Below are positions 18,491-27,890 of a stretch of DNA of 64,000 bases, piece by piece (the stretch's first letter is position 1; each line of letters starts with the position of its first letter). Origin of the DNA: Planosporangium mesophilum (GTDB lineage Bacteria; Actinomycetota; Actinomycetes; Mycobacteriales; Micromonosporaceae); assembly GCF_016863255.1 (NCBI RefSeq), contig NZ_BOON01000019.1, forward strand, positions 124,001-188,000. Direction: 5' to 3'. The notes beneath the pieces are model-generated. The model saw only the letters and a list, made by a program, of their open reading frames with translations, was not told the DNA's origin and did not search any database. The translations under genes and the position numbers were made by a program.

Positions 18491-20340
18491 CAGCGCTCAC
18501 CAACCTCTGCGGTGACGGCGGGAACCGTCAGGGGAAAATGACAGGCCAGTACCCGGTCGGGCATCGCTGTGAGGGCCGGGATCTGCTCCCGGCACAGGTC
18601 CTGGGCGCGCGGGCAGCGCGGGTGGAACCGGCACCCGGGCGGCGGCGACGTGGGGTCGGCCGGCTCGCCCAGCGCCAGCACGTCGGGCAGCCGCCCGATG
18701 TGGCGCGGGTTGGGCATGGAGTGCAGCAGCGCGGACGAGTACGGGTGCATGGGCTGCTCGTAGTAGGCCGCGGCCTGCGAACTCTCCATCACGGTGCCGT
18801 TGTAGAGCGTCACGAGGTTGTCGCAGACGTCGCGGATCAGCGCCAGGTCGTGCGACACCATGACCAGGGTCAGCCCGTCGTTCGCCGACAGGTCCCGGAA
18901 CACGTCCATCACCTGCGCCTGGATGGACACGTCCAGGGAGCTGACCGGTTCGTCGGCGATCAGCACCTCGGGCCGCGGCGCGAGGGCCCGCGCGATCGCC
19001 ACCCGCTGGCGCTGTCCGCCCGAGAGCTCCCGGGGGTAGCGGCCGAACAGCGACTTGGGCAGCCGGACCTGATCGCTTAGTTCGGTGAACCGCCGGGCCA
19101 CCTGCGCGGGGTCGGTGACGCCGTGCGTGTGGAGGGCTTCCCGCAGGGTGTCCTCCACGGTGTACCGGGGGTCCAGGCTCGAGGTCGGGTCCTGGAAGAC
19201 GAACTGTACCTTGCGCCGGAACGCCCGCATGTCCTGTTTGGACATCCGGGTGAGGTCCTGGCCGTGGAAGAGGACCTGCCCGCTCGACGGGGCGTCGAGC
19301 GCGCCGAGCAGCCGGGCGAGGGTGGACTTGCCCGACCCGGACTCCCCCACGATGCCGGTGGAACTGCCCTTGGCGATCGACAGCGAGATGCCGTCGAGGG
19401 CGTGCACGGTGGTCTTCCGGCCCCGGCTGCCCGACACGAAGTGCCGGCTGACGTCGGTGAGCGTGTACACCGCCGCGTCCTGGTCGACCGGGGTGTCCGA
19501 CGCGGCCGCGCCGTGCTCCTCCCGGACCACGATCGGATCTCCGGCCTCCACCGGGTCGGGCAGGCTCGGCGCCGCGGCCAGCAGCGTCTGCGTGTACGGG
19601 TGCTGCGGGTCGCCGATGATGCGTGCGGTCGGGCCGGACTCGACGACCTCCCCGTTGCGCATCACCGTGACCTCGTCGCAGAGCCCGGCGACCACCCCGA
19701 GGTTGTGGCTGATGAACAGGAGGCCCAGCCCGTCGTCGGCGAGTCGGCGCAGCAGGCGCAGGATGCCCGCCTGCACGGTCGGGTCCAGTGCTGTGGTGGG
19801 CTCGTCCGCGATCAGGATCCGGGGCCGGTTGGCCAGCGCCAGGGCGATCATGGCGCGCTGGCGCATGCCGCCGGACAGCTGATGCGGGTAGCGGCGCGCC
19901 TGCGCCTCCGGTTTCGGCAGGCCCACCTCGCCGAGCACCTCGATGCAGCGCGCTTTCGCCTCCGCGCGCCCGACGCCGTGGTCGCGAAGCGAGTGGACGA
20001 TCTGGGTGCCGATCGACAGCCCCGGGTGGAAGCTGCTGAGCGGGTCCTGGAAGACCATGGCGATCGACGGACCGCGCAGCGTCCGGCGGTCGCGCTCGGG
20101 CAGCGTGAGTATGGCCTGCCCGTCCACGGTGATCTCTCCGCCGACCGCCTCCACGCCGGGTGGCAGCAGGCCCAGGCAGGCCAGCGAGGTCATCGTCTTT
20201 CCGCTGCCGGACTCACCGACCAGTCCGACGACCTGGCCTTCGGCCACGCTCAGGGAGGCGCCTCGGACGGCCTGGGTGCGCTCGCCCCCTCGCCCCGCCT
20301 CGACGACCAGGTCGCGTACCTGCAGTCGCATCGAACTCAT
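18490..20340 (-). CDS. Fused dipeptide-type ABC transporter ATPase (DppD-DppF)
   Basis: The 616-residue protein contains two complete ABC ATPase domains of the oligopeptide/dipeptide class. Domain 1 has Walker [10 protein letters not shown], signature LSGGMRQR and Walker [13 protein letters not shown]. Domain 2 has Walker [10 protein letters not shown], signature LSGGQRQR and Walker [13 protein letters not shown]. It closes with the oligopeptide-type C-terminal Cys motif ([12 protein letters not shown]), which binds a metal cluster in relatives. In Dpp/Opp systems the two halves are usually separate genes; a fusion is a known variant. The ATG at 20340 overlaps the permease stop. Confidence 0.94.
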   Translation of the reverse strand: MSSMRLQVRDLVVEAGRGGERTQAVRGASLSVAEGQVVGLVGESGSGKTMTSLACLGLLPPGVEAVGGEITVDGQAILTLPERDRRTLRGPSIAMVFQDPLSSFHPGLSIGTQIVHSLRDHGVGRAEAKARCIEVLGEVGLPKPEAQARRYPHQLSGGMRQRAMIALALANRPRILIADEPTTALDPTVQAGILRLLRRLADDGLGLLFISHNLGVVAGLCDEVTVMRNGEVVESGPTARIIGDPQHPYTQTLLAAAPSLPDPVEAGDPIVVREEHGAAASDTPVDQDAAVYTLTDVSRHFVSGSRGRKTTVHALDGISLSIAKGSSTGIVGESGSGKSTLARLLGALDAPSSGQVLFHGQDLTRMSKQDMRAFRRKVQFVFQDPTSSLDPRYTVEDTLREALHTHGVTDPAQVARRFTELSDQVRLPKSLFGRYPRELSGGQRQRVAIARALAPRPEVLIADEPVSSLDVSIQAQVMDVFRDLSANDGLTLVMVSHDLALIRDVCDNLVTLYNGTVMESSQAAAYYEQPMHPYSSALLHSMPNPRHIGRLPDVLALGEPADPTSPPPGCRFHPRCPRAQDLCREQIPALTAMPDRVLACHFPLTVPAVTAEVGER

Positions 20341-21236
20341 GCAAGCCTCATCACGGTGTCGGTGTCGATGTCGATGCCGGTCTGCGCGGCGTCGACGGAG
20401 CGCTTCCTGCCGCTGGCGGCGCTCAGCCGGTCGCGGACGCTCTCGCCGGCGAGCGCGAAGCACACGACCGTCAGGGACAGGACCAGGCCGGGGAAGACAC
20501 TGATCCACCACTGTCCGGTGGGCACGTAGTTGGCTCCGCCTGAGATCAACGCGCCCCACTCCGGCGTGGGCGGGCGGACACCGGCGCCGAGGAAGCTCAG
20601 CGCCGCGGTCAGCAGGATGGCGCCGCCCAGCGCGACGGACGCGTTGGCCAGCGTGCTGTCCAGCGAGTTGGGCAGCACGTGCCGCAGCAACGTGGCCCGC
20701 TCGCTCAGCCCGACCGACCGGCAGGCCTGCACCAGCCCGCCCCGCTCGGCGCTCTTGAGCGAGGCGCGGAGCAGCCGGGCGAAGACGGGCACGTTCACGA
20801 ACGCCACCGCGGCGATCACGCTCGGCATGCCCCGGCCGAACGTCGCGACGAGGGCGAGCCCCAGGATCACGACAGGGATCGACTGCACGAGGTCGAGCAG
20901 GCGGTCCACCGCCTTGCCGAGGATGCCCAACGGCCGGCTGCCGCCGAACGAGTATCCGGCCAGGACGCCGAGCACAATGCCCACCACCAGCGACAGCGCG
21001 ACCGCGGCGAGCGCGATCAGCAGGTCGGTCCGGTATGCGGCCACCGTCACCGAGAACACGTCGAGGCCCGAGGCGTCGGTGCCCATGGGGTGGCTGATGG
21101 AGGGTGAGATCAGCACGTCGGCGGTGGGCCGCTCCGGGTCGTAGGGCGTAATCCACGGCCCGGCCACGGCAAGGATCAGCGACAGGCCCCCCACCAGCAC
21201 GGCGAGACGCCGACCGACCTTGTTCACGTCGATCAC
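20337..21236 (-). CDS. Dipeptide-type ABC permease, DppC-like
   Basis: The 299-residue permease has about six membrane segments. The first (about 12-30, LAVLVGGLSLILAV) is followed by the periplasmic loop HPMGTDASGLDVFSV that is typical of DppC/OppC. The EAA-type loop that docks the ATPase is around SVGLSERATLLRHVLPNSL. It is the second permease of the operon and pairs with the DppB-like protein upstream (25-nt gap). Confidence 0.93.
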   Translation of the reverse strand: MIDVNKVGRRLAVLVGGLSLILAVAGPWITPYDPERPTADVLISPSISHPMGTDASGLDVFSVTVAAYRTDLLIALAAVALSLVVGIVLGVLAGYSFGGSRPLGILGKAVDRLLDLVQSIPVVILGLALVATFGRGMPSVIAAVAFVNVPVFARLLRASLKSAERGGLVQACRSVGLSERATLLRHVLPNSLDSTLANASVALGGAILLTAALSFLGAGVRPPTPEWGALISGGANYVPTGQWWISVFPGLVLSLTVVCFALAGESVRDRLSAASGRKRSVDAAQTGIDIDTDTVMRLA

Positions 21237-21261
21237 GGTTCCTTTCGGTGACGAAGGGCGG

Positions 21262-22263
21262 TCAGTCGCGCAGCTTCGGGTCGAACACGGTGTGCAGCAC
21301 GTCGCCGAGGGCGTAGACGACGGCGGTGAACGTGCCGGCGACGATCACGAAGCCCTGCACGGCCGCGTAGTCGGACTGGGTGACCGCCGCGACGCCGTAC
21401 TGGCCCAGGCCGCCCCAGGAGAAGACGGTCTCGACGAGGACGGCTCCGCCCAGGAGGAACACCACCGTGGACGCCAGCGCGGTGATCAACGTCGGCGCGC
21501 CGTGGTGCAGCACGTAGGCGATACGCCGCCAGGACTTGATTCCCCAGGAGTTCGCGAAGCGCATGAAGTCGCTCTGCATGGTCTGGGTGGAGACCGCCGA
21601 CATGATGCGCACCACGGGTGCGGTGTAGACGATCGCCAGGGTCAGTACCGGCAGCAGCAGGTGCAGCACCGCGTTGCCCGCAGCCTCCCCCTCGCCCGCC
21701 AGCATCGCGTCGATGAAGGCCACACCGGTGACGTTGTCGACGAACATCCGGGCGTCGAGTTGGCCGCTGGGCGCCGCTCCCAGTCCGAACTGGGCGTACA
21801 GCAGCGAGATCAGCGCCAGTCCGATCCAGAAGTCCGGTACGGCGCCGGCGAGGAAGCCGTACCCGCCGATGGTGCGCCGCGCCACTCCCCTGGGCCGCGC
21901 CAGGAACCACCCGACGAGGCCGAGCGTGAGCACGATGATGACGACCAGCGACAGCAGGATCAGCGCCAGCGTCGCCGGTGCCCGCTGGAGCAGGTCGGTC
22001 GTGACGCTGTTGCCGGTCTGCACCGATTTGCCGAAGTCACCCTGTACGGCGTGGGTCAGGAACCGCCAGTACTGCGTCCAGATCGGCTGGTCCAGTCCGA
22101 GATCGTGCCGGATCGCCGCCACCTGCTCGGCTGTCGCCTGGGACCCGGCCAGCCGGAAGGCCGGGTCCCCTGGCATCAGCCGCGACAGGAAGAAGACGAT
22201 CGTCACGACGCCGAGGACCTGCAGGGGCAGAACCGCGAGGCGGCGAAGGATCAGCCTGCTCAT
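21262..22263 (-). CDS. Dipeptide-type ABC permease, DppB-like
   Basis: The 333-residue permease has the N-terminal DppB hallmark (RRLAVLPLQVLGVVTIVFFLS, cut at RLMPGDP) and six membrane segments. An EAA-type loop lies near FANSWGIKSWRRIAYVLHHG. The region FSWGGLGQYGVAAVTQSDY is the conserved segment before the last helices. It follows the binding-protein gene by 21 nt and probably shares its promoter. Confidence 0.94.
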   Translation of the reverse strand: MSRLILRRLAVLPLQVLGVVTIVFFLSRLMPGDPAFRLAGSQATAEQVAAIRHDLGLDQPIWTQYWRFLTHAVQGDFGKSVQTGNSVTTDLLQRAPATLALILLSLVVIIVLTLGLVGWFLARPRGVARRTIGGYGFLAGAVPDFWIGLALISLLYAQFGLGAAPSGQLDARMFVDNVTGVAFIDAMLAGEGEAAGNAVLHLLLPVLTLAIVYTAPVVRIMSAVSTQTMQSDFMRFANSWGIKSWRRIAYVLHHGAPTLITALASTVVFLLGGAVLVETVFSWGGLGQYGVAAVTQSDYAAVQGFVIVAGTFTAVVYALGDVLHTVFDPKLRD

Positions 22264-22284
22264 GTGTCAGCTTTCCCGTCCGTA

Positions 22285-23919
22285 CTAGGCCGGCTTGATG
22301 TCCTCGAAGCGCACCCCGTTGTTGGGGTACCAGGTGAGGCCGGAGACCCCTGCCGAGTGCGCGACGTGCCAGCCCGGGTTGGCGAGCAGGACCCACGGCT
22401 GCTCGCGCATGTAGATCTCCTGCGCGGTCTTCGCCAGGGCGTACCGGCGCTCGTCGGCCGCCTCCACCAGCATCTGGTCGACCAGCTTGTCGAACTCCGC
22501 GTTCGACCAGGCGCCGACGTTGTTGAACGCGGTGGACTTCCAGTACACGCCGAGCGCGTAACCGGGGTCCGCGACGAACGGCCAGTTCGTCACCAGGTAC
22601 GCCTGGCCCTTGCGGCTGTAGAGCTTCTCGGAGAACGTCGCCTGGGGCAGCCCCTCGAGCTCCACGGTGATGCCGAGGTCGCCGAGGGCGGCCTTCACGA
22701 TGGGCGCGATCAGCGGGTCGTCGTAGTTGGTCGTCTCGTAGCTGAGCGTCAGCTTGAACCCGCTCACACCGGCGTCGCGCAGCAGCGCGCGGGCCTTGTC
22801 CATGTTGGTGGAGTAGGACCAGTACTCGTCGGTGTAGCCGGGGTACGACGACGGCAGCGGGCTACGAACGGCGGTCGCGGTACCGAGGTAGACACTGGAC
22901 AGGATGTCCTCGTACGGCATGGCGTAGGCGATCGCCTGCCGCACCCGGTAGTCGCCGAGCGGGCCGTACTTGGTGTTCAGCTGCATCGACTTGATCTGGT
23001 TGGCCTGGTAGCTGGTGACCTTCAGCTTGGCTGCCTGCGCCTGCTTGAGCTGCGGCGGCGTGAGCTTGACGGCGATGTCGGCGTCGTTGCCCTGCAGCAG
23101 CGCCATGCGGTTGGCGCTGGTGGGCACCGCGTTCCAGACCACCTTCGAGTAGGCCGGCGCGCCCTTGAAGTAGTTCGGGTTCGCCTCGAGGTTGACGAAC
23201 CGGCCCTTCTGCATCGACTTGACGGTGTACGGACCGAAGCCGGCCGTGTTCTGCGACAGCCAGTCGCGGGCCCACGGGTCCTGCGCGGTCGCGTGCGCCT
23301 TGGCGGCGACCGAGTCGAACAGTCCGGCGTAGAGCTTGGCCGCGTTCACCTTCAGGAAGATGGGGCTGGGGCTGGGCAGGCTGAAGCGCACGGTGCTCGC
23401 GTCGACCTTCGTGATCTGACTCGGGTCTGTGATGCCCATGGCGTTGGTCATGAAGGCGCCGGTCTGCTTGAGCGCCAGGCTGCGCTGGTACGACCAGACG
23501 ACGTCATCGGCGGTGAGGGTGTTGCCGAGCGCCGACTTGACGCCGCTGCGCAGGTGGACCGTGTAGGTGCGCAGGTCGTCGGAGACGTCCACGCTCTCCG
23601 CGAAGCCCATGTCGATACCGCCCTTGGTGCCGCGGGCGAGCATGTCGGCGATCAGCACGCCGTTGGGGCCGGACACCTTGTTGAAGCCGAAGACGTCGCC
23701 GCCGTAGCAGTTGGCGACGATGCTCTCGCCGGTGTCGACGGCGCCTCCGGTGTCGGTGTCGAAGCTCGGCGGCGTGTCGGAGTCGGCGTACACCAGGGTC
23801 TTGTTGCCACTGCTCTTGCCGGATGAGGAGCCGCCGCCGCACGCAGCGAGGGCCGACAGAGCCCCGGCGCCGAGGGCGCCTTGAAGCAACGTACGGCGCG
23901 AGACCTGAGGAAGATCCAT
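22285..23919 (-). CDS. ABC substrate-binding protein, family 5 (lipoprotein)
   Basis: The 544-residue protein is a family-5 extracellular solute-binding protein for peptides or similar amides. The N-terminus SRRTLLQGALGAGALSALAAC carries a twin-arginine pair and ends in a lipobox Cys, so it is probably exported by Tat and lipid-anchored. The early DTPPSFDTDTGG and the conserved LTADDVVWSYQR segment mark the family. It is the first gene of the nine-gene operon and would set its substrate. The genes downstream suggest N-acylated or glutamate-containing substrates, which is inference. Confidence 0.93.
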   Translation of the reverse strand: MDLPQVSRRTLLQGALGAGALSALAACGGGSSSGKSSGNKTLVYADSDTPPSFDTDTGGAVDTGESIVANCYGGDVFGFNKVSGPNGVLIADMLARGTKGGIDMGFAESVDVSDDLRTYTVHLRSGVKSALGNTLTADDVVWSYQRSLALKQTGAFMTNAMGITDPSQITKVDASTVRFSLPSPSPIFLKVNAAKLYAGLFDSVAAKAHATAQDPWARDWLSQNTAGFGPYTVKSMQKGRFVNLEANPNYFKGAPAYSKVVWNAVPTSANRMALLQGNDADIAVKLTPPQLKQAQAAKLKVTSYQANQIKSMQLNTKYGPLGDYRVRQAIAYAMPYEDILSSVYLGTATAVRSPLPSSYPGYTDEYWSYSTNMDKARALLRDAGVSGFKLTLSYETTNYDDPLIAPIVKAALGDLGITVELEGLPQATFSEKLYSRKGQAYLVTNWPFVADPGYALGVYWKSTAFNNVGAWSNAEFDKLVDQMLVEAADERRYALAKTAQEIYMREQPWVLLANPGWHVAHSAGVSGLTWYPNNGVRFEDIKPA

Positions 23920-24066
23920 GCTTATGCTGCCTTTCGCGGGATAATGGGCACAAACGGCTATTTACGCCGCTACCGGTCGGCGGGTAACCCGAGATCGAGC
24001 GATGCGGCAGCCAAGACACCTCCCGACATCCCGGCGGCTGCTACGCCAGTGAGCCTGGACACTACA

Positions 24067-24081
24067 GATTGCTCAACAATC
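24067..24081. promoter_or_regulatory. Candidate FCD/GntR operator
   Basis: The sequence GATTG-CTCAA-CAATC has perfect 5-bp inverted arms around a 5-nt centre. It lies in the divergent region between the transporter operon and the GntR-family gene, about 110 nt before the regulator's start. Short palindromes of this size are typical FCD-regulator sites, but nothing proves binding. Confidence 0.35.
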
Positions 24082-24188
24082 CCTCAATCATCTTTTTGAA
24101 CGAGTCTCCGATAGTTCCTTTTGGACGGCTGTGACAAGCTGGACGCCCGGCGCACCGCGCGCGCCGCGGCACGAAGGCTGGAGGAGCC

Positions 24189-24893
24189 GTGGAGAAGCTG
24201 CTGGAGCCTCAGCCCGGTTGGGTCGACTCGCTCAGTGAGACCCGGTCGGCGCTGGCCCGCCTGAGCACGGCCGAACGGGTCGCGGACGTCCTGCGCACCC
24301 ACCTGATCGAGGGACGGATCCTCCCCGGAACCCGCCTGTCCGAAGACACCATCGCCGGTGCGCTGGCCGTATCCCGCAACACGCTGCGCGAGGCCTTCCG
24401 GCTTCTGGCGCACGAACGGCTTCTCGTGCACGAACTCAACCGGGGCGTGTTCGTGCGGCAGCTGACCGTCGACGACGTCATCGACCTCTACCGCGTCCGT
24501 CGCATCCTCGAGTGCTCCGCCGTACGGGCGACCGCCCAGTACACGCCTGGCGTGGTGGCCCGCGTGCGGGCCGCCGTGCACGAGGGCGAAACCGCCGCAC
24601 GGGACGGCGGATGGCAGGAGGTGGGCACCGCCAACATGCACTTCCACCTCGCGCTGGCGGCCCTCTCCGGCAGCCCGCGGGTCAACGAGCTCATGCACCA
24701 GCTACTCGCCGAACTGCGCCTGGTGTTCCACGTGATGGCCCGCCCCCAGCAGTTCCACGAGCCGTACCTCGGCGACAACGCCCGCATCTGCGGCCTGGTG
24801 GAAGCCCGCGAGGGCGAGCGCGCAGCGGCGGCCCTGGCCGATTACCTCGACCGGGCCGAACAGCAGCTCGTGCACGCCTTCACCGCCGGTTAG
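24189..24893 (+). CDS. GntR-family regulator, FCD subfamily
   Basis: The 234-residue regulator has an N-terminal winged helix (about 30-95: ERVADVLRTHLIEGRILPGTRLSE, cut, then IAGALAVSRNTLREAFRLL). An all-helical FCD ligand domain follows (about 100-230), with an Asp/Arg/His set (DLYRVRRILE, NMHFHLALA, EHYAIA-like region near the end) that usually binds a metal and a carboxylate. The GTG start follows a GGAGG-containing site. It faces the 5-oxoproline/transport operon across 269 bp, so it most likely represses that operon in response to a small carboxylic acid. Confidence 0.92.
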   Translation: MEKLLEPQPGWVDSLSETRSALARLSTAERVADVLRTHLIEGRILPGTRLSEDTIAGALAVSRNTLREAFRLLAHERLLVHELNRGVFVRQLTVDDVIDLYRVRRILECSAVRATAQYTPGVVARVRAAVHEGETAARDGGWQEVGTANMHFHLALAALSGSPRVNELMHQLLAELRLVFHVMARPQQFHEPYLGDNARICGLVEAREGERAAAALADYLDRAEQQLVHAFTAG

Positions 24894-25034
24894 AGACGTG
24901 GGTACGTGTGCCTTCTGTACACCTGAGGCAGGTTTCGCGTTGCGGGCAAGAGCGCTCAGCGCAGTTCGATGCGCCGTCCTCGGTGAGCTGACCATCGACA
25001 GCGAGCGCGGCTTTGGGTGGCTCCGACGCCCCCG

Positions 25035-25238
25035 TGTTTGTCGAAGGACCTGATCCGCGACCGTGACAGCCGCTGCACGGACGCCGTCGACGCGGTCTTC
25101 CACGCCGAGGGCATCGCCACTGTGAAGACCGGCATCCGCGTCCCGCGCATGAAGGCGATCATGGAGCGCTGGGTGCGGACCTGCCGATCCGAACCCTGAT
25201 CGTCAACCGGGCTCATCTTCTCCACGCGCTCCGTGAGC
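25035..25238 (+). pseudogene. DDE transposase remnant, copy 1
   Basis: A decayed integrase-core fragment is visible: DLIRDRDSRCTDAVDAVF contains the second catalytic Asp region and PRMKAIMERWVRTCR the catalytic-Glu region. After a frame change, LIVNRAHLLHALRE matches the next conserved stretch of the same family. Start, N-terminal half and C-terminus are missing. It is related to the element at 53.9-54.9 kb and to the second remnant at 26.6 kb. Confidence 0.75.
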
Positions 25239-25355
25239 CGGCAACGTCGAGTCCGTGGAACGCCATCTCGGCGCTCCGGCCACCGGGTAACCGCGTCACC
25301 CTGGGGTAGCTGCCGCAGTGGATCCGGTCCGCCCAGGCTTCCCTCGGAGGTGACT

Positions 25356-26585
25356 GTGAAAAGAGGACTGCAGGCGGTGTACGCCACGCTGCTCGCGCTC
25401 CTTGCCTCGCATCTCATCCTGGCGCATCCCGCGCACGCGGCCTCCGGACTGCGGGTCAAGGACGGCCGGCTGGTCGAGGCCAACGGCCAGGACCTCGTCC
25501 TGCGCGGCGTCAATCACTCGTACAGCTGGTACGCCAGCCAGACCAGCGGGGTGTTCGCCGCCATCAAGGCCGCCGGCGCGAACTCGGCGCGGCTGACGCT
25601 GTCCATCGGCCATCGCTGGAAACCGGCTACCACGGCCGCCGACGTGTCCTCCGCCATCTCGCTGTGCCAGCAGCACCGGCTCATCTGCATCCTCGAGGCG
25701 CACGACGCGAGTGGCTACGGCCAGCAGCAGGGCGCCGCCACCCTCGACGAGGTCGTCGGGTACTGGATCAGCATCCGCGGTGCGCTCGCCGGACAGGACA
25801 ACTACGTCATTCTCAACGTCGCCAACGAGCCGTTCGGCTACCACATCACGTCGACCTGGACCCAGGACACGATGCGGGCGATCGGGCGGCTGCGCGCCGC
25901 GGGGCTCCAGCACACGCTCATGGTCGACGCGCCGGACTGGGGCCAGGACGACTTGTTCACCATGCGCGACAACGCTCCGAAGGTGCTGGCCGCGGACCCG
26001 GCCCGCAACACCGTCTTCGACATCCACATGTTCGGCACGTTCAACACCCCGGCGAAGGTCCAGTCGTACCTCCAGTCGTTCGTCGCGCGCCGGCTCCCCA
26101 TCGTGGTGGGGGAGTTTTCGAGCAACCACCCGTACGGCAAGCCCGCGACCGACGCGGTCCTGCAGTACGCCCAGGCGTACCGCATCGGATTCCTGGGCTG
26201 GTTGTGGAGCGGCGACACCGAAGCGGCCTACCTGGACATGGTGAACAACTTCAACCCCAGCCTCCGCACCCCGTGGGGCGCCCGGTTCCTCACCGGCGTC
26301 AACGGCCTGCGTACGAACGCCCGCGAGGCGACCGTCTTCGGCGGCGCGGCGAGGCGGACGAAGCACAGGTGGAACTGGTCCGACCTCTGGCCGTGGTCGA
26401 TGGCGCAAGCCGCCGCGGTCCGTCCCGTCCCGTCCCGGCGTAGCCGCCCCCTCACCCGGCGCCCCCGGCGTGCACCCGAAGACCCCGCGCCTGGCGGCGG
26501 CCGTGCGGGCCGGGGCTCCCGGACGCCCGTCGGCGGCCGCCGACGTGACGACGCACCACGCGAGCAGGGTGTTCAGACCCGGTGA
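25356..26585 (+). CDS. Secreted GH5-family glycosidase
   Basis: The product begins at a GTG (25356) after CGGAGG and carries a signal peptide (KRGLQAVYATLLALLASHLI to AHA). A TIM-barrel of glycoside hydrolase family 5, mannanase/cellulase-like, follows. The acid/base Glu is E158 in NVANEPFG and the nucleophile E253 in VVGEFSSNHP; LRGVNHSYSWY and FDIHMFGTF are further family stretches. After about residue 330 the sequence turns into an Arg/Pro-rich tail running to 26585 that does not look like the enzyme, suggesting the original stop was lost. The catalytic domain appears whole. It stands between two transposase remnants in the same orientation. Confidence 0.85.
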   Translation: MKRGLQAVYATLLALLASHLILAHPAHAASGLRVKDGRLVEANGQDLVLRGVNHSYSWYASQTSGVFAAIKAAGANSARLTLSIGHRWKPATTAADVSSAISLCQQHRLICILEAHDASGYGQQQGAATLDEVVGYWISIRGALAGQDNYVILNVANEPFGYHITSTWTQDTMRAIGRLRAAGLQHTLMVDAPDWGQDDLFTMRDNAPKVLAADPARNTVFDIHMFGTFNTPAKVQSYLQSFVARRLPIVVGEFSSNHPYGKPATDAVLQYAQAYRIGFLGWLWSGDTEAAYLDMVNNFNPSLRTPWGARFLTGVNGLRTNAREATVFGGAARRTKHRWNWSDLWPWSMAQAAAVRPVPSRRSRPLTRRPRRAPEDPAPGGGRAGRGSRTPVGGRRRDDAPREQGVQTR

Positions 26586-26611
26586 GTCAGTCCTCGTGGA
26601 GGTAGACGCCG

Positions 26612-26920
26612 CCGCGGAACAACGAGATCACCGCGATCCTCGCCGACGGCGGGATCACGGTCGTGCGCAGCGGCGTCCAAGCCCCCCGAATGAACGCGAT
26701 CATGGAACGCTGGGTACGGACCTATCCCCCGTGAACTGCTCGACCGGGACCCTGATCTGCAACCAGCAACATCTCCTGCACACCCTGCGCGAGTACGAGA
26801 CGTTCTACAACGCACACCGGCCACATCAGGGCATCGCCAACGCCCGACCACCCGCAGCGCTACCCGAACCGATCACCAGCCTTGACCAGCTCGCCCGGAT
26901 ACGCATCCGCCGACGCGATC
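26612..26920 (+). pseudogene. DDE transposase remnant, copy 2
   Basis: A second decayed fragment of the same integrase family as copy 1. In one frame NEITAILADGGITVVRSG then PRMNAIMERWVRTYPP ends at a stop. After a frameshift the sequence continues with ICNQQHLLHTLREYETFYN and AHRPHQGIANARPPAALPEP, the usual C-terminal segment. It diverges into unrelated sequence after RIRIRRRD. Frameshift and missing N-terminal half make it non-functional. Confidence 0.8.
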
Positions 26921-27072
26921 TCGTGGAGCTGCTGCACGAGGACCGGATCATCGCCACCACCAAGGCGTACATCGAGTTGCACTCGCGGCCCGGCACGACC
27001 CCTCTTGTTCTGCCCGGTGTGGACCCATCTCAGGTCCAGCCCGGTCACGTCGTACGTGCCGCTCGCCAGTAG

Positions 27073-27465
27073 AAGACGCCGGATATGAATCACCCGATTG
27101 TAAGGTCCGGCCAGGCTCAGCAGTTGCAACGTCCGGCGTTTGCCAACTGCCGTACGGGTGGCCGCCCGGCCGACAGTACGGCATGGTTGTTGTCACCGCT
27201 GTTGTCAGCCTCTCGACGCGTCTCTTGCCGGTAGCTGCTGGCCTCAGTCGCCACTGTGGCCGACGAAAAAGATCACCTCGGGCGTTCCGCCTCGGTGTCC
27301 GACGATGTACGTGCCACGCCAGCGGCCGTACAGGTCCAGCTTGCCCGGCCTACGTCCAACTGGACGGCTTTGACTCCTGCTGCCGCGTCGACGGCAGCAG
27401 GAGTCAACGATCCTCTGGCGGTTCCGGCGCCGTCCCGACTCCCGGATGCCCGTCCCAGGCTCGGC
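27073..27465. other. Gene-free stretch before a convergent terminator
   Basis: No coding sequence is supported between the transposase remnant and the next minus-strand gene. The one clear structure in it is the stem-loop at 27370-27407, listed separately. Confidence 0.5.
27370..27407 (-). terminator. Stem-loop terminator
   Basis: A perfect 16-bp inverted repeat (arm TTGACTCCTGCTGCCG) closes a 6-nt loop (CGTCGA). It lies about 60 nt past the stop of the pyridoxamine-oxidase-like gene and most likely ends that minus-strand transcript. Confidence 0.85.
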
Positions 27466-27864
27466 TCAGCCATCGGGCGCCGGGGCCGGCAGGCCGGTCC
27501 GGCTGGTGCGCGCCGTGTGTCCGGCGCCAAGGCCCCAGCTGACGATCCGGGTCGGTCGGATCCGGATCAGGGGCTCGGGGCCGTCGACCGCTTCGGCTTG
27601 TCCACGGACCTCGACCCCGCGGGGCTGCCACGGCGGTAGCACGTCATCGATGACGATGGCCGCCCGCCCCGTGGCGGCGACGTCGCGGAACTTCTTGGTG
27701 TTTGCAAAGTTTCGCCCGGTGACCGTGATGGTCTCGCCATCGGTGTCCAGTCGCCAGCCGACCGGCGCGATGTGCGGCATGCCGTCCGGCCCGACGGTGG
27801 CGAGCCGGCCGAGCAGGCGCTCGCCCCGCAGGTAGCGCAGTTCCTGGTCGGTGAACATGCTCAT
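27466..27864 (-). CDS. Pyridoxamine 5'-phosphate oxidase-family (split barrel) protein
   Basis: The 132-residue protein starts at the ATG at 27864 after a strong AAGGAGGGG. It has the split-barrel flavin-binding fold of small PPOX proteins: LLGRLATVGPDGMPHIAPVGW, then TVTGRNFANTKKFRDV, RAAIVIDDV and VEVRGQAEAV. Members bind FMN or F420 and reduce small substrates; the particular substrate cannot be inferred. It is the distal gene of a short unit with the DUF6069 protein, divergent from a TetR regulator. Confidence 0.9.
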   Translation of the reverse strand: MSMFTDQELRYLRGERLLGRLATVGPDGMPHIAPVGWRLDTDGETITVTGRNFANTKKFRDVAATGRAAIVIDDVLPPWQPRGVEVRGQAEAVDGPEPLIRIRPTRIVSWGLGAGHTARTSRTGLPAPAPDG

Positions 27865-27890
27865 CGTCGTCCCCTCCTTGATGCCCGGTC

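Noticed and set aside
21220-23826. 868-codon open frame on the plus strand opposite the transporter operon
   Set aside because: It runs antisense through three well-identified ABC transporter genes and its composition (Arg/Gly/His/Val/Asp-rich, no domain) is what high-GC third-position bias produces.
25035-26920. Composite transposon carrying the GH5 gene
   Set aside because: Both transposase copies are fragments and I found no terminal inverted repeats or target duplications, so only proximity is claimed.
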